Positions 58,254 through 64,000 of a stretch of 64,000 nucleotides of DNA are shown here, piece after piece (positions within the stretch are counted from its first letter, which is position 1; each line of letters starts with the position of its first letter). This DNA is from Methylobacterium ajmalii (GTDB lineage Bacteria; Pseudomonadota; Alphaproteobacteria; Rhizobiales; Beijerinckiaceae). The notes below the pieces were generated by a model. That model was not told the DNA's origin. It saw only the letters and a program-made list of their open reading frames with translations, and ran no database searches. Made by a program: the position numbers and the translations under genes. The stretch is taken from the NCBI RefSeq assembly GCF_016613415.1, contig NZ_JACWCT010000138.1:1-64000 (forward strand), in the 5' to 3' direction.

Positions 58254-58293
58254 GGCGCACATCGCAAGACGAACCTGGCTCTCCCACCCGCAA

Positions 58294-58422
58294 CCTCATC
58301 CTGAGGTGTCGGTCCATCAACGATGGACTGACCTCGAAGGAGGGCTCCAGAAGCCTCGGCGCTCTCTGGAGCCCTCCTTCGAGGCTGTGCGATCTTCGAT
58401 CGCCCAGCACCTCAGGATGAGG
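58294..58422. repeat. cloverleaf-shaped palindromic repeat element
   Basis: 129 bp made of four perfect stems. Outer arms 58294-58308 and 58408-58422 (15 bp, CCTCATCCTGAGGTG) close the structure; inside are hairpin 58312-58328 (7-bp stem), long hairpin 58332-58384 (19-bp stem, CCTCGAAGGAGGGCTCCAG) and hairpin 58389-58403 (6-bp stem). The folded form is like a cruciform or cloverleaf. It is positioned in the 250-bp gap between two genes and resembles intergenic repeats recalled from Rhizobiales. Confidence 0.8.
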
Positions 58423-58504
58423 TCGTGCATGGGAAGAGTGGATGTTTCCTCAGCCGACGCTGGAAATCTTCCTCAGTGATCCGCGCCTCATTTCCGAGGG
58501 TTCC

Positions 58505-59263
58505 ATGACCGACCACGTCCGCATCACCGACGAACCCGGCGGCGTCCGCCTCGTCCAGCTCGTCCGGCCCGAGAAGAAGAACGCGCTCACGGGCGCGATG
58601 TACGACGCCATGCGGGAGGCGCTGGAGGGCGCCGACCGCGAAGGGTCGGGTGTCGGCGCGGTGGTGTTCGCCGGGTCGGAGGGCGTGTTCACCGCCGGCA
58701 ACGACATCGTCGACTTCGTCGCCCGGGCGGAAGCCTCCTTCGGCGAGGCGCCGTCGCTGCGCTTCATCCGCCAGCTCGCCGTGACCCGCACCCCGATGGT
58801 GGCGGCGGTGGACGGGCTCGCGGTCGGGGTCGGCACAACGCTGACCTTTCACTGCGACCTCGTCTACGTCGCCCCCGCCGCGACCTTCCGCATGCCCTTC
58901 GTCGATCTCGGCCTGGTGCCGGAGGCGGCCTCCAGCTACCTGCTGCCGCGCCGGGTCGGCCTGGCGAAGGCCACCGAACTGCTGCTCCTCGGCGAGGCCT
59001 ACGGGGCCGACGAGGCGGTGCGGCTCGGCCTCGCCAACGCGGTCGTGCCGGCGGACGGCCTGCTGGAGCACGCGCTGGCGCAGGGCGCCAAGCTCGCGGC
59101 CAAGCCCCGCCAGGCGCTCGCCGCCGCCCGCCGGCTGATCCGCGGCGACCATGCGGCGGTGCAATCCGCCATGGCGGCGGAGGCCGAGGCCTTCGACGCG
59201 GCGCTCCGCTCGCCCGAGGCGCGAGCCGCGTTCCAGCGCTTCCTGTCCCGCGCGCCCCGGTGA
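58505..59263 (+). CDS. Enoyl-CoA hydratase/isomerase family protein
   Basis: 252-aa crotonase-fold enzyme. It shows VQLVRPEKKNALTGAMYDAM, the oxyanion-hole loop VFAGSEGVFTAGNDIVDF, AVDGLAVGVGTTLTFHCDLVY and FVDLGLVPEAASSYLLPRRVG with the usual catalytic Glu. Probably hydrates or isomerises the product of the upstream dehydrogenase (inference). ATG at 58505 begins the domain; the longer frame from 58442 runs out of the repeat. Its stop overlaps the SDR start by 4 nt. Confidence 0.9.
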   Translation: MTDHVRITDEPGGVRLVQLVRPEKKNALTGAMYDAMREALEGADREGSGVGAVVFAGSEGVFTAGNDIVDFVARAEASFGEAPSLRFIRQLAVTRTPMVAAVDGLAVGVGTTLTFHCDLVYVAPAATFRMPFVDLGLVPEAASSYLLPRRVGLAKATELLLLGEAYGADEAVRLGLANAVVPADGLLEHALAQGAKLAAKPRQALAAARRLIRGDHAAVQSAMAAEAEAFDAALRSPEARAAFQRFLSRAPR

Positions 59264-60123
59264 GGCCCGCGGGGGTCCCGGACCTGTCCGGAAAGGTCTG
59301 CCTCGTCGCCGGCGCCTCGCGCGGGGTCGGCCGGGGCATCGCCCGGGCGCTCGGCGAGGCCGGCGCCACGGTGGTCGTCACCGCCCGCTCCAGCGAGACG
59401 GGTGCCCGCACCGACCAGCGCTCGGAAGCCCTGGAGGACACCGCCCGGGAGGTCGACCTCGCGGGCGGGCGCGGCCACCATTACCTGTGCGACCACACCC
59501 GCGAGGGCGAGGTCGACGCGATGGTGCGCTGGGTGCTGCGCCGCTTCGGCCGCATCGACGTCGCGGTGTCGAGCGTCTGGGGCGGCAACGAGGGCTATGA
59601 CGGCGTGCGCTACCCCGACGGCGCCGCCTGGGGCACCGCCTTCTGGCGCCGCGGCCTCGCGCCCCTGCGCCACGGCATGGAGACCGGGCCGCTCGCCGGC
59701 CTGCTGCTGGCTCGCGCCGTCGCGCCCGCCATGGTCTCGGCCAGGGGCGGGCTGCTGGCGCTGGTCTCGTTCGGCACCGAGGCCTATCTCGGCGACCTGT
59801 TCTACGACCTCGCGAAATCCGCCACCAACCGCCTCGCCCTGGCGATGGCGGAAGAGCTCAAGCCCCACGGCGTCACCGCGCTCGCCCTGGCGCCGGGCCT
59901 GGTGTGGACCGAGCGGGTGGTGGAAGCCGGCATGGGCGGCGAGGCCGGCGAGAGCCCGCTCTATGCCGGGCGGGCGCTGGCGGCGCTCGCCGGCGATCCG
60001 GCTGTCGCCGAGCGGGCCGGACAGGTCGTGCACGTCGCCGATCTCGCGGGCGCCTACGGCTTCACCGACGAGGACGGCAGCCGGCCGGAGCGCTACCGGC
60101 CGGACGGCGCCCCGCCTCAGTAG
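59260..60123 (+). CDS. Short-chain dehydrogenase/reductase
   Basis: 287-aa NAD(P)-dependent SDR of the DHRS1-like group: the cofactor loop GASRGVGRGIARALGEAGATVVVTARSS and the catalytic Y-x3-K in FYDLAKSATNRLALAMAEEL, Ser in LLALVSFGTEA. Substrate unknown; context suggests oxidation of the hydroxyacyl-type product of the upstream hydratase (inference). Starts with GTG overlapping the hydratase stop (GTGA). It overlaps the convergent deoC by 7 bp. Confidence 0.9.
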   Translation: MRPAGVPDLSGKVCLVAGASRGVGRGIARALGEAGATVVVTARSSETGARTDQRSEALEDTAREVDLAGGRGHHYLCDHTREGEVDAMVRWVLRRFGRIDVAVSSVWGGNEGYDGVRYPDGAAWGTAFWRRGLAPLRHGMETGPLAGLLLARAVAPAMVSARGGLLALVSFGTEAYLGDLFYDLAKSATNRLALAMAEELKPHGVTALALAPGLVWTERVVEAGMGGEAGESPLYAGRALAALAGDPAVAERAGQVVHVADLAGAYGFTDEDGSRPERYRPDGAPPQ

Positions 60124-60788
60124 CCGTCGCCGGCCGCGCCGGCGGTCACCAGGGCCACGCCCGAACTCGTGCCCAGCCGCGTCGCCCCGGCGGCGACCAT
60201 GGCGCGGGCGGCCTCCAGGCTGCGCACGCCGCCGGACGCCTTGACGCCGATGCCGTCGCCGACGGTCGCCCGCATCAGGGCGACGTCCGCCGCGGTGGCG
60301 CCGCCGGTCGAGAAGCCGGTCGAGGTCTTGACGAAGTCCGCCCCGGCCTCGACCGCCAGCGTGCAGGCGAGCCGCTTCTGTGCGTCGTCGAGGAGGCAGG
60401 TCTCGATGATCACCTTCAGCACCCGGTCCCGGCAGGCGGCCCGGACCGCCGCGATGTCGGCCCGGACCGCGGCGTGATCCCCGGCCTTCAGGGCGCCGAG
60501 CGCGATCACCATGTCGATCTCGCCCGCGCCGCGGGCGACGGCGCCCGCGGCCTCCGCCGCCTTGTCCTGAGGCATCACGGCGCCGAGGGGAAAGCCGACG
60601 ACCGAGCAGGGCGCGACGTTGCTGCCGGACAGGATCTCGGCCACCAGCCCGACATGGACCGGGTTGACGCAGACGGCCTTGAAGCGGTGCGCCAGCGCCT
60701 CGTCGCAGAGGCGCCGCACCTCGGCGGCGGTCGCGTCGGCGCGCAGGAGCGTGTGATCGATCAGACCGGCCAGTGCGGACGCGTCCAC
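60117..60788 (-). CDS. deoC: Deoxyribose-phosphate aldolase
   Basis: 223-aa class I aldolase splitting 2-deoxyribose-5-phosphate into glyceraldehyde-3-phosphate and acetaldehyde. Recognised by LIDHTLLRADATAAEVRRLCDEAL, VCVNPVHVG, VVGFPLGA, KVIIETCLL and the Schiff-base Lys in FVKTSTGFSTGGA, with GIGVKASGGVRSLEAA. Starts with GTG at 60788, 9 nt after GGGAGGA; the spacer contains eight or nine T's in a row. No deoA/deoD neighbours are seen. Convergent with the SDR gene, 7-bp overlap. Confidence 0.93.
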   Translation of the reverse strand: MDASALAGLIDHTLLRADATAAEVRRLCDEALAHRFKAVCVNPVHVGLVAEILSGSNVAPCSVVGFPLGAVMPQDKAAEAAGAVARGAGEIDMVIALGALKAGDHAAVRADIAAVRAACRDRVLKVIIETCLLDDAQKRLACTLAVEAGADFVKTSTGFSTGGATAADVALMRATVGDGIGVKASGGVRSLEAARAMVAAGATRLGTSSGVALVTAGAAGDGY

Positions 60789-60877
60789 GAAAAAAAAATC
60801 CTCCCGCTCGCGACCGGATCCGCCCGCTCGCCTCCGAAGGGATTCCCATCGCCGCGCGCGGGCCGTCAAGCGGTGCG

Positions 60878-61141
60878 TCAGTGCGCCGAGGCCCCGCGGA
60901 TCGCCGCCACCACCTTCTCGACGAAGGCGACGCCCGGCTCGGTGAAGGTGATCTCATCCTCGCTCAGGGTCGCGAGGCCGCGCGTCTCCACCTCGGCGGC
61001 ACCCTCCGGGTCGGCCTGGTGCCCGCTGCCGTCCCGGCGCACCACCGAGCTGATCGGTTGGCCGCTGATCAGGTGGTGGTAAGCCGCGAAGGTGAAGATC
61101 GACAGGGCGCGGTCGGACAGGTCGGTGGTCTCGGCAGCCAT
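60878..61141 (-). CDS. Hypothetical 87-aa protein
   Basis: Small soluble protein. A helical start (LSDRALSIFTFAAYHHLISGQPISSVVRRDGSGH) and a charged C-terminal half (VETRGLATLSEDEITFTEPGVAFVEKVVAAIRG). Reading frame and codon usage are like those of neighbours. No known family was recognised. It lies 89 bp upstream of deoC on the same strand; any functional link is unknown. Confidence 0.6.
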   Translation of the reverse strand: MAAETTDLSDRALSIFTFAAYHHLISGQPISSVVRRDGSGHQADPEGAAEVETRGLATLSEDEITFTEPGVAFVEKVVAAIRGASAH

Positions 61142-61278
61142 CGGGGCGGGTCTCTCGCAAGAAGGGGGGACCCTGCGCGAGGCGGGGTCGTGTCGGCCCA
61201 CAACGTCCGGTGGTTGCGAAAGTCCCATGGGCCCTGCGGTGCACGGTGCCGCAGCACCGGGGGAGACCGAACTCGTGC

Positions 61279-61382
61279 GAGAGCATTTTCCGACGCAGTG
61301 GATGCCGGTTCGTCGAAGAATATGCGGCAGGATCAAAAACCTAGAGCGCGTCGCGATTGCGACTCGATCGCGAAGCGCTCTA
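61279..61382 (+). repeat. dispersed two-hairpin repeat, copy 2
   Basis: Same family as 45239-45341: GAGAGCATTTTCCGACG, then GCCGGTTCGTCG, AAAAACCTAGAGCG and CGATCGCGAAGCGCTCTAG. Here the second hairpin is nearly perfect: CTAGAGCGCGTCGCGAT pairs with ATCGCGAAGCGCTCTAG with one mismatch in 17. It lies 36 bp before the FkbM start. Confidence 0.75.
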
Positions 61383-61417
61383 GGCACTGGTGCAGCCACC
61401 GCCGTCCCGGAGTGTCG

Positions 61418-62182
61418 ATGATCCGTCTCGAAGGCGCCCGCCCGCGGGGCACCGCCGCCGCCGTCGGCCGCTCGCTGCGCCTCTATCGCGGCGCGGGCGC
61501 GCCCCGCGCGGCGATGGACGCGCTCTACGGCCGCTTCGTGCGGCCCGGCGACCTCGTTTTCGATGTCGGAGCCCATGTCGGCGACCGCGTGGCGGCGTTC
61601 CGGCGCCTCGGCGCCCGGGTCGTCGCCCTGGAGCCGCAGCCGGGGCCGATGCGGGCCCTGCGCCTGCTCCACGGCCGCGATCCCGGCGTGGTGCTGGTCG
61701 CAGCGGCGGCAGGCGACGCGCCGGGCGAGATCGCGCTGCACCTCAACCGCGCCAACCCGACCGTGTCGACGGCCTCGCCGGGCTTCATCGCCGAGGCCGC
61801 GGGCGCGCCCGGCTGGGAGGGACAGGTCTGGGACGACCGGATCACGGTGCCGGCCACCACCCTCGACCGGCTGGTGATGGAGTACGGGCGTCCGGCCTTC
61901 GCGAAGATCGATGTCGAGGGGTTCGAGGACCGGGTGCTCGCCGGGCTCTCGCAGCCTCTGCCGGCTTTGTCGTTCGAGTTCACCACCATCGCCCGGGCGG
62001 TAGCCCTGCGTTGCCTCGACCGGCTGGCGGCGCTCGGGCCGTACGGCTTCGACGTCGCGCTCGGCGAGAGCCAGTCCCTGCAGTTCGGCCATCCGGTCGG
62101 GCGCGACACGATGGCGGATTATCTCGTCAGCCTTCCGGCGGAGGCGAATTCCGGGGACGTCTACGCGGTGACGGCGGCCTGA
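61418..62182 (+). CDS. FkbM-family methyltransferase
   Basis: 254-aa SAM-dependent O-methyltransferase of the FkbM family. The SAM motif is DLVFDVGAHVGDRVAAFRRLGARVVALEPQP (about residues 45-75); family parts later are TTLDRLVMEYGRPAFAKIDVEGFEDRVLAGL. FkbM enzymes methylate hydroxyls on sugars, lipids or secondary metabolites; target unknown. The ATG at 61418 follows CGGAG. A copy of the dispersed repeat lies just upstream, and no glycan locus surrounds it. Confidence 0.88.
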   Translation: MIRLEGARPRGTAAAVGRSLRLYRGAGAPRAAMDALYGRFVRPGDLVFDVGAHVGDRVAAFRRLGARVVALEPQPGPMRALRLLHGRDPGVVLVAAAAGDAPGEIALHLNRANPTVSTASPGFIAEAAGAPGWEGQVWDDRITVPATTLDRLVMEYGRPAFAKIDVEGFEDRVLAGLSQPLPALSFEFTTIARAVALRCLDRLAALGPYGFDVALGESQSLQFGHPVGRDTMADYLVSLPAEANSGDVYAVTAA

Positions 62183-62251
62183 GGCGGCATCCGATGGGGA
62201 AGCCTTCACCTCTCAGGGCGAGGGTCCGACGGCATCGGGAGAGCACGCGAC

Positions 62252-62455
62252 ATGGTGGGGCGAATCGGGGCGGCCGTGGTGATCGCGGTCGGGCTTCTGG
62301 GAACCGAGGCGCGGGCCGGCACGCCGGCGGCCGAGGCGCGGATCCAGCGCCAGCTCGACGCGATGACCCGTCACGACCTCTGCGCGCGGGACGACGCGGC
62401 GCTGAAGCGGCTGCGGCACCGCCTGTCGCACGGCCTCGCCGGGCCGCGACGCTGA
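62252..62455 (+). CDS. 67-aa small exported hypothetical protein
   Basis: A signal peptide (MVGRIGAAVVIAVGLLGTEARA) is followed by about 45 helical, charged residues with one Cys (DLCARDDAALKRLRHRLSHG). Unknown family. The convergent gene begins 43 bp later across a hairpin. Confidence 0.5.
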   Translation: MVGRIGAAVVIAVGLLGTEARAGTPAAEARIQRQLDAMTRHDLCARDDAALKRLRHRLSHGLAGPRR

Positions 62456-62461
62456 CGACAA

Positions 62462-62485
62462 GCCGGCAGCGGGAGGGCTGCCGGC
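62462..62485. terminator. 9-bp hairpin between convergent small genes
   Basis: GCCGGCAGC (62462-62470) pairs with GCTGCCGGC (62477-62485), 7 bp after the 67-aa ORF stop and 14 bp before the stop of the minus-strand gene. Confidence 0.5.
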
Positions 62486-62498
62486 GCAGATCTCGGGC

Positions 62499-62732
62499 TC
62501 AGCCGTCCGAGCGCAGGATCTTGGTGATGGCGAGCGGCGGGCGGCCGGACTTCTCGGCGATGTCGCGGTCCTGCTCCTCGATCACCTGACGGATGGCGGC
62601 ATCGGCGTCCATCTCGAGGGTGGCGGTCCGGGGCACCCGGCGGTTGGAGCGGCGCGATCCGTCATCGTAGTAGACGTCGAACAGGACGTAGCCGGTGTCC
62701 TGCACCTTCGGCTTCTGCTTCGAACGCAGCAT
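62499..62732 (-). CDS. Hypothetical 77-aa protein
   Basis: Small basic/acidic protein (MLRSKQKPKVQDTGYVLFDVYYDDGSRRSNRRVPRTATLEMDADAAIRQVIEEQDRDIAEKSGRPPLAI). The strand-turn-strand start with YVLFDVYYDDGSRRS is well formed and codon usage is like genes. No family recognised. ATG at 62732 is preferred, as longer frames upstream are Arg/Ala-rich. Confidence 0.55.
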   Translation of the reverse strand: MLRSKQKPKVQDTGYVLFDVYYDDGSRRSNRRVPRTATLEMDADAAIRQVIEEQDRDIAEKSGRPPLAITKILRSDG

Positions 62733-62994
62733 GGTGGTGGTCTCTTCTTGGCGGCGGGGCGCACGGCGAAAGGCGCGGCTGGCCGCCGCGCCGTACCGGG
62801 CCCGCACCGCGGGGGGAGGATCGATCGGACGATGGGGGTCCTACGCGCCCGATCGGAAGGGCCCGCCGGCAAGACCGGCCGGCGCGGGGCGCCGGTCACG
62901 ATATGGGCCCGAACGCCGAAAAGCGCCAGCGCGAAGCGCATGGCGCCGATGCCGCAGAGCGAAAAGACCGGCGGCGACCGCTCCCTCGCGCGGG

Positions 62995-63234
62995 TCAGCC
63001 GATATGCATCACCGCGGCCACCGGGGCGGCGGTGGTCCGCGCCGTATGGGTCATCGCCCAGATCGACCAGGCGGCGAGCGCCGAGCAGGAGAGAAGCACC
63101 AGGCCGCGAACGTAGCGGCCGCGATGGATGTCGCGTACCGCGTAGACCGGCATCAAGGCCGCCTTGGCGAGGTTGCGCAGGGCGAGAACCATCAGGATCG
63201 CCAGGAAGGCCGTCATAGTCCCGAACATGCCCAT
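62995..63234 (-). CDS. Hypothetical two-helix membrane protein
   Basis: 79-aa protein with two membrane helices: about 8-26 (TAFLAILMVLALRNLAKAAL) and 44-63 (GLVLLSCSALAAWSIWAMT). No known family recognised. ATG at 63234 gives a good N-terminus; 63228 is also possible. The 260 bp separating it from the previous minus-strand gene hold nothing recognised. Confidence 0.55.
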   Translation of the reverse strand: MGMFGTMTAFLAILMVLALRNLAKAALMPVYAVRDIHRGRYVRGLVLLSCSALAAWSIWAMTHTARTTAAPVAAVMHIG

Positions 63235-63387
63235 CCCCCTTAACGGCCTATGCACCGTGGCGGAGGTTATCCCCGCAACACGACGAAACGAAGCCACGCC
63301 GTCGAGAAATCGAACCGGTGCGTCTTGCCGACCACAGCAACCTTGCGGGCGAAATGGTTAACGGGCGGTAATCGCCCCGTCGCCGCC

Positions 63388-64000
63388 TCACCGGATCCGC
63401 GCGAAGCCCGGCCCCGCATAGGCGCGCACCGCGCTCCCGCCGCGGTCGGCCACCGCGACGGTCAGGGCCCAGCGCTCCCGCATCCCGGTCCGAACCCCAT
63501 CCTCCGCCCGGGCGCGCAGCGCGAGCCCGAGCCGGGCGAGCGCCAGGGCCCGGTTGCGGTGCTGGCTGCGCTCGGTGTCGCAGGTGACGGTCAGCCCGCT
63601 CGGCCGGTGGCGCAGGCGCACGGCGCTGTCCGTGGTGTTGACGTGCTGGCCGCCGGCCCCGGAGGCTCGAAACGCCTCCCAGTGCAGGTCTGCCTCCCGG
63701 ATGCCGAGATCCTCGATCCGCGGCGGCGTGACCCGGGCGACCGAGACGAACCAGTTCTTGCGCCCGTGACCCGGCCGGAGGGGGCTCGGGCAGGTCCACT
63801 GCACCGTGCCTTCCCAGGACCGGGCCCACAGATCGATCTCGCCGGCATCGACCTCCTGGCCGTCGAGGCGGAGGAGGGCGGAGAGCAGGCCGGGTTTCCC
63901 CGGCACCGTCTCCAGGACCGTGGCGACGAGGCCGGCTTCCCCCGCCTCACGGACCAGCGCGTCGCACAGGCCCGCGACCGCGAGCCGGCATTCGCCGGGC
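63388..64000 (-). CDS. prfH: Peptide chain release factor H, 5' end outside the window
   Basis: About 204 residues are visible; the frame stays open to the window edge, and the beginning is missing. It has RF-like motifs: ECRLAVAGL at the start, WEGTVQWTCPSPLRPGHGRKNWFVSVARV, then the catalytic GGQ in RASGAGGQHVNTTDSAVRLRHRPSGLTV and TERSQHRNRALALARL. PrfH has no anticodon-recognition domain of RF1/2 and is linked to the RNA ligase RtcB2 in ribosome repair. A GTG at 63906 is within the gene and not its start. Confidence 0.9.
   Translation of the reverse strand, partial: PGECRLAVAGLCDALVREAGEAGLVATVLETVPGKPGLLSALLRLDGQEVDAGEIDLWARSWEGTVQWTCPSPLRPGHGRKNWFVSVARVTPPRIEDLGIREADLHWEAFRASGAGGQHVNTTDSAVRLRHRPSGLTVTCDTERSQHRNRALALARLGLALRARAEDGVRTGMRERWALTVAVADRGGSAVRAYAGPGFARIR

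Noticed and set aside
63906..63906. GTG at 63906 as start of a short release-factor-like gene
   Set aside because: The frame stays open and homologous (ECRLAVAGL segment) to the window edge, so the gene is cut by the edge rather than short.
1..64000. tRNA, rRNA, CRISPR, insertion sequence or prophage
   Set aside because: No cloverleaf tRNA with conserved arms, no repeat-spacer array, and no transposase or phage protein was seen. The cloverleaf-like fold at 58294-58422 lacks all tRNA consensus bases.

Overview
The window is about 70% G+C, dense with genes, and looks like chromosomal backbone of a Methylobacterium-like alphaproteobacterium (Hyphomicrobiales). This is inferred from the gene set: an EcfG-type general-stress sigma factor, an OlsB-type ornithine acyltransferase, an uppP / GST-fold / queG neighbourhood, methylmalonyl-CoA mutase, and short palindromic repeats of a kind common in this order. 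No tRNA, rRNA, CRISPR array, transposase or prophage was seen. Roughly 65 protein genes are supported, many joined by 4-base ATGA/GTGA overlaps.

Layout. 1-5,000: the Gly-rich tail of a cut gene, a lytic transglycosylase, a beta-keto acid cleavage enzyme, a SCO copper chaperone, a PPOX flavoprotein and a DUF1275 membrane protein. 5,400-10,500: an OmpR-type regulator, its histidine kinase and glnE in one coupled operon. 10,500-13,100 (minus): obgE, an acetyltransferase, rpmA, rplU. 13,300-19,700: a small hypothetical, olsB, a higBA toxin-antitoxin pair, an epimerase-like protein, queG, a GST-fold protein (probable FzlA) and uppP. 19,900-26,250 (plus): methylmalonyl-CoA mutase small subunit, holC, an S10 peptidase, a lipoprotein, an OpgC-like membrane protein and an SGNH hydrolase. 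26,270-28,960 (minus): a general-stress block with a NepR-like small protein, a glycine-zipper exported protein, an EcfG-type sigma factor carrying a NepR-like N-terminus, and a class II glutamine amidotransferase.

29,001-40,420 (minus) is one 11-kb respiratory operon: alternative complex III (ActA, ActB, a fused ActC-ActD, ActE, ActF), one unassigned membrane protein, then a caa3-type cytochrome oxidase (subunits II, I, III, IV). Most junctions are 4-nt overlaps. It should pass electrons from quinol to oxygen without a bc1 complex. 40,660-47,530 holds acetyltransferase, PRC-barrel, PIG-L deacetylase, ferredoxin-NADP reductase, racemase, SnoaL-like and GST-like genes plus two unlisted microproteins. 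47,670-53,560 carries the conserved prkA-yeaH-spoVR trio. 53,590-64,000 holds a LysR/wrbA divergent pair, a Sua5-type enzyme, an acyl-CoA dehydrogenase / enoyl-CoA hydratase / SDR group, deoC, a FkbM methyltransferase, small hypotheticals and the 3' part of prfH at the edge.

Most notable are the NepR-like module on the sigma factor with a matching stand-alone protein nearby and EcfG-like promoter boxes; the ActC-ActD fusion; a cloverleaf-shaped palindromic repeat; a second two-hairpin repeat present twice; and prfH, which predicts an RNA-repair ligase just outside the window.
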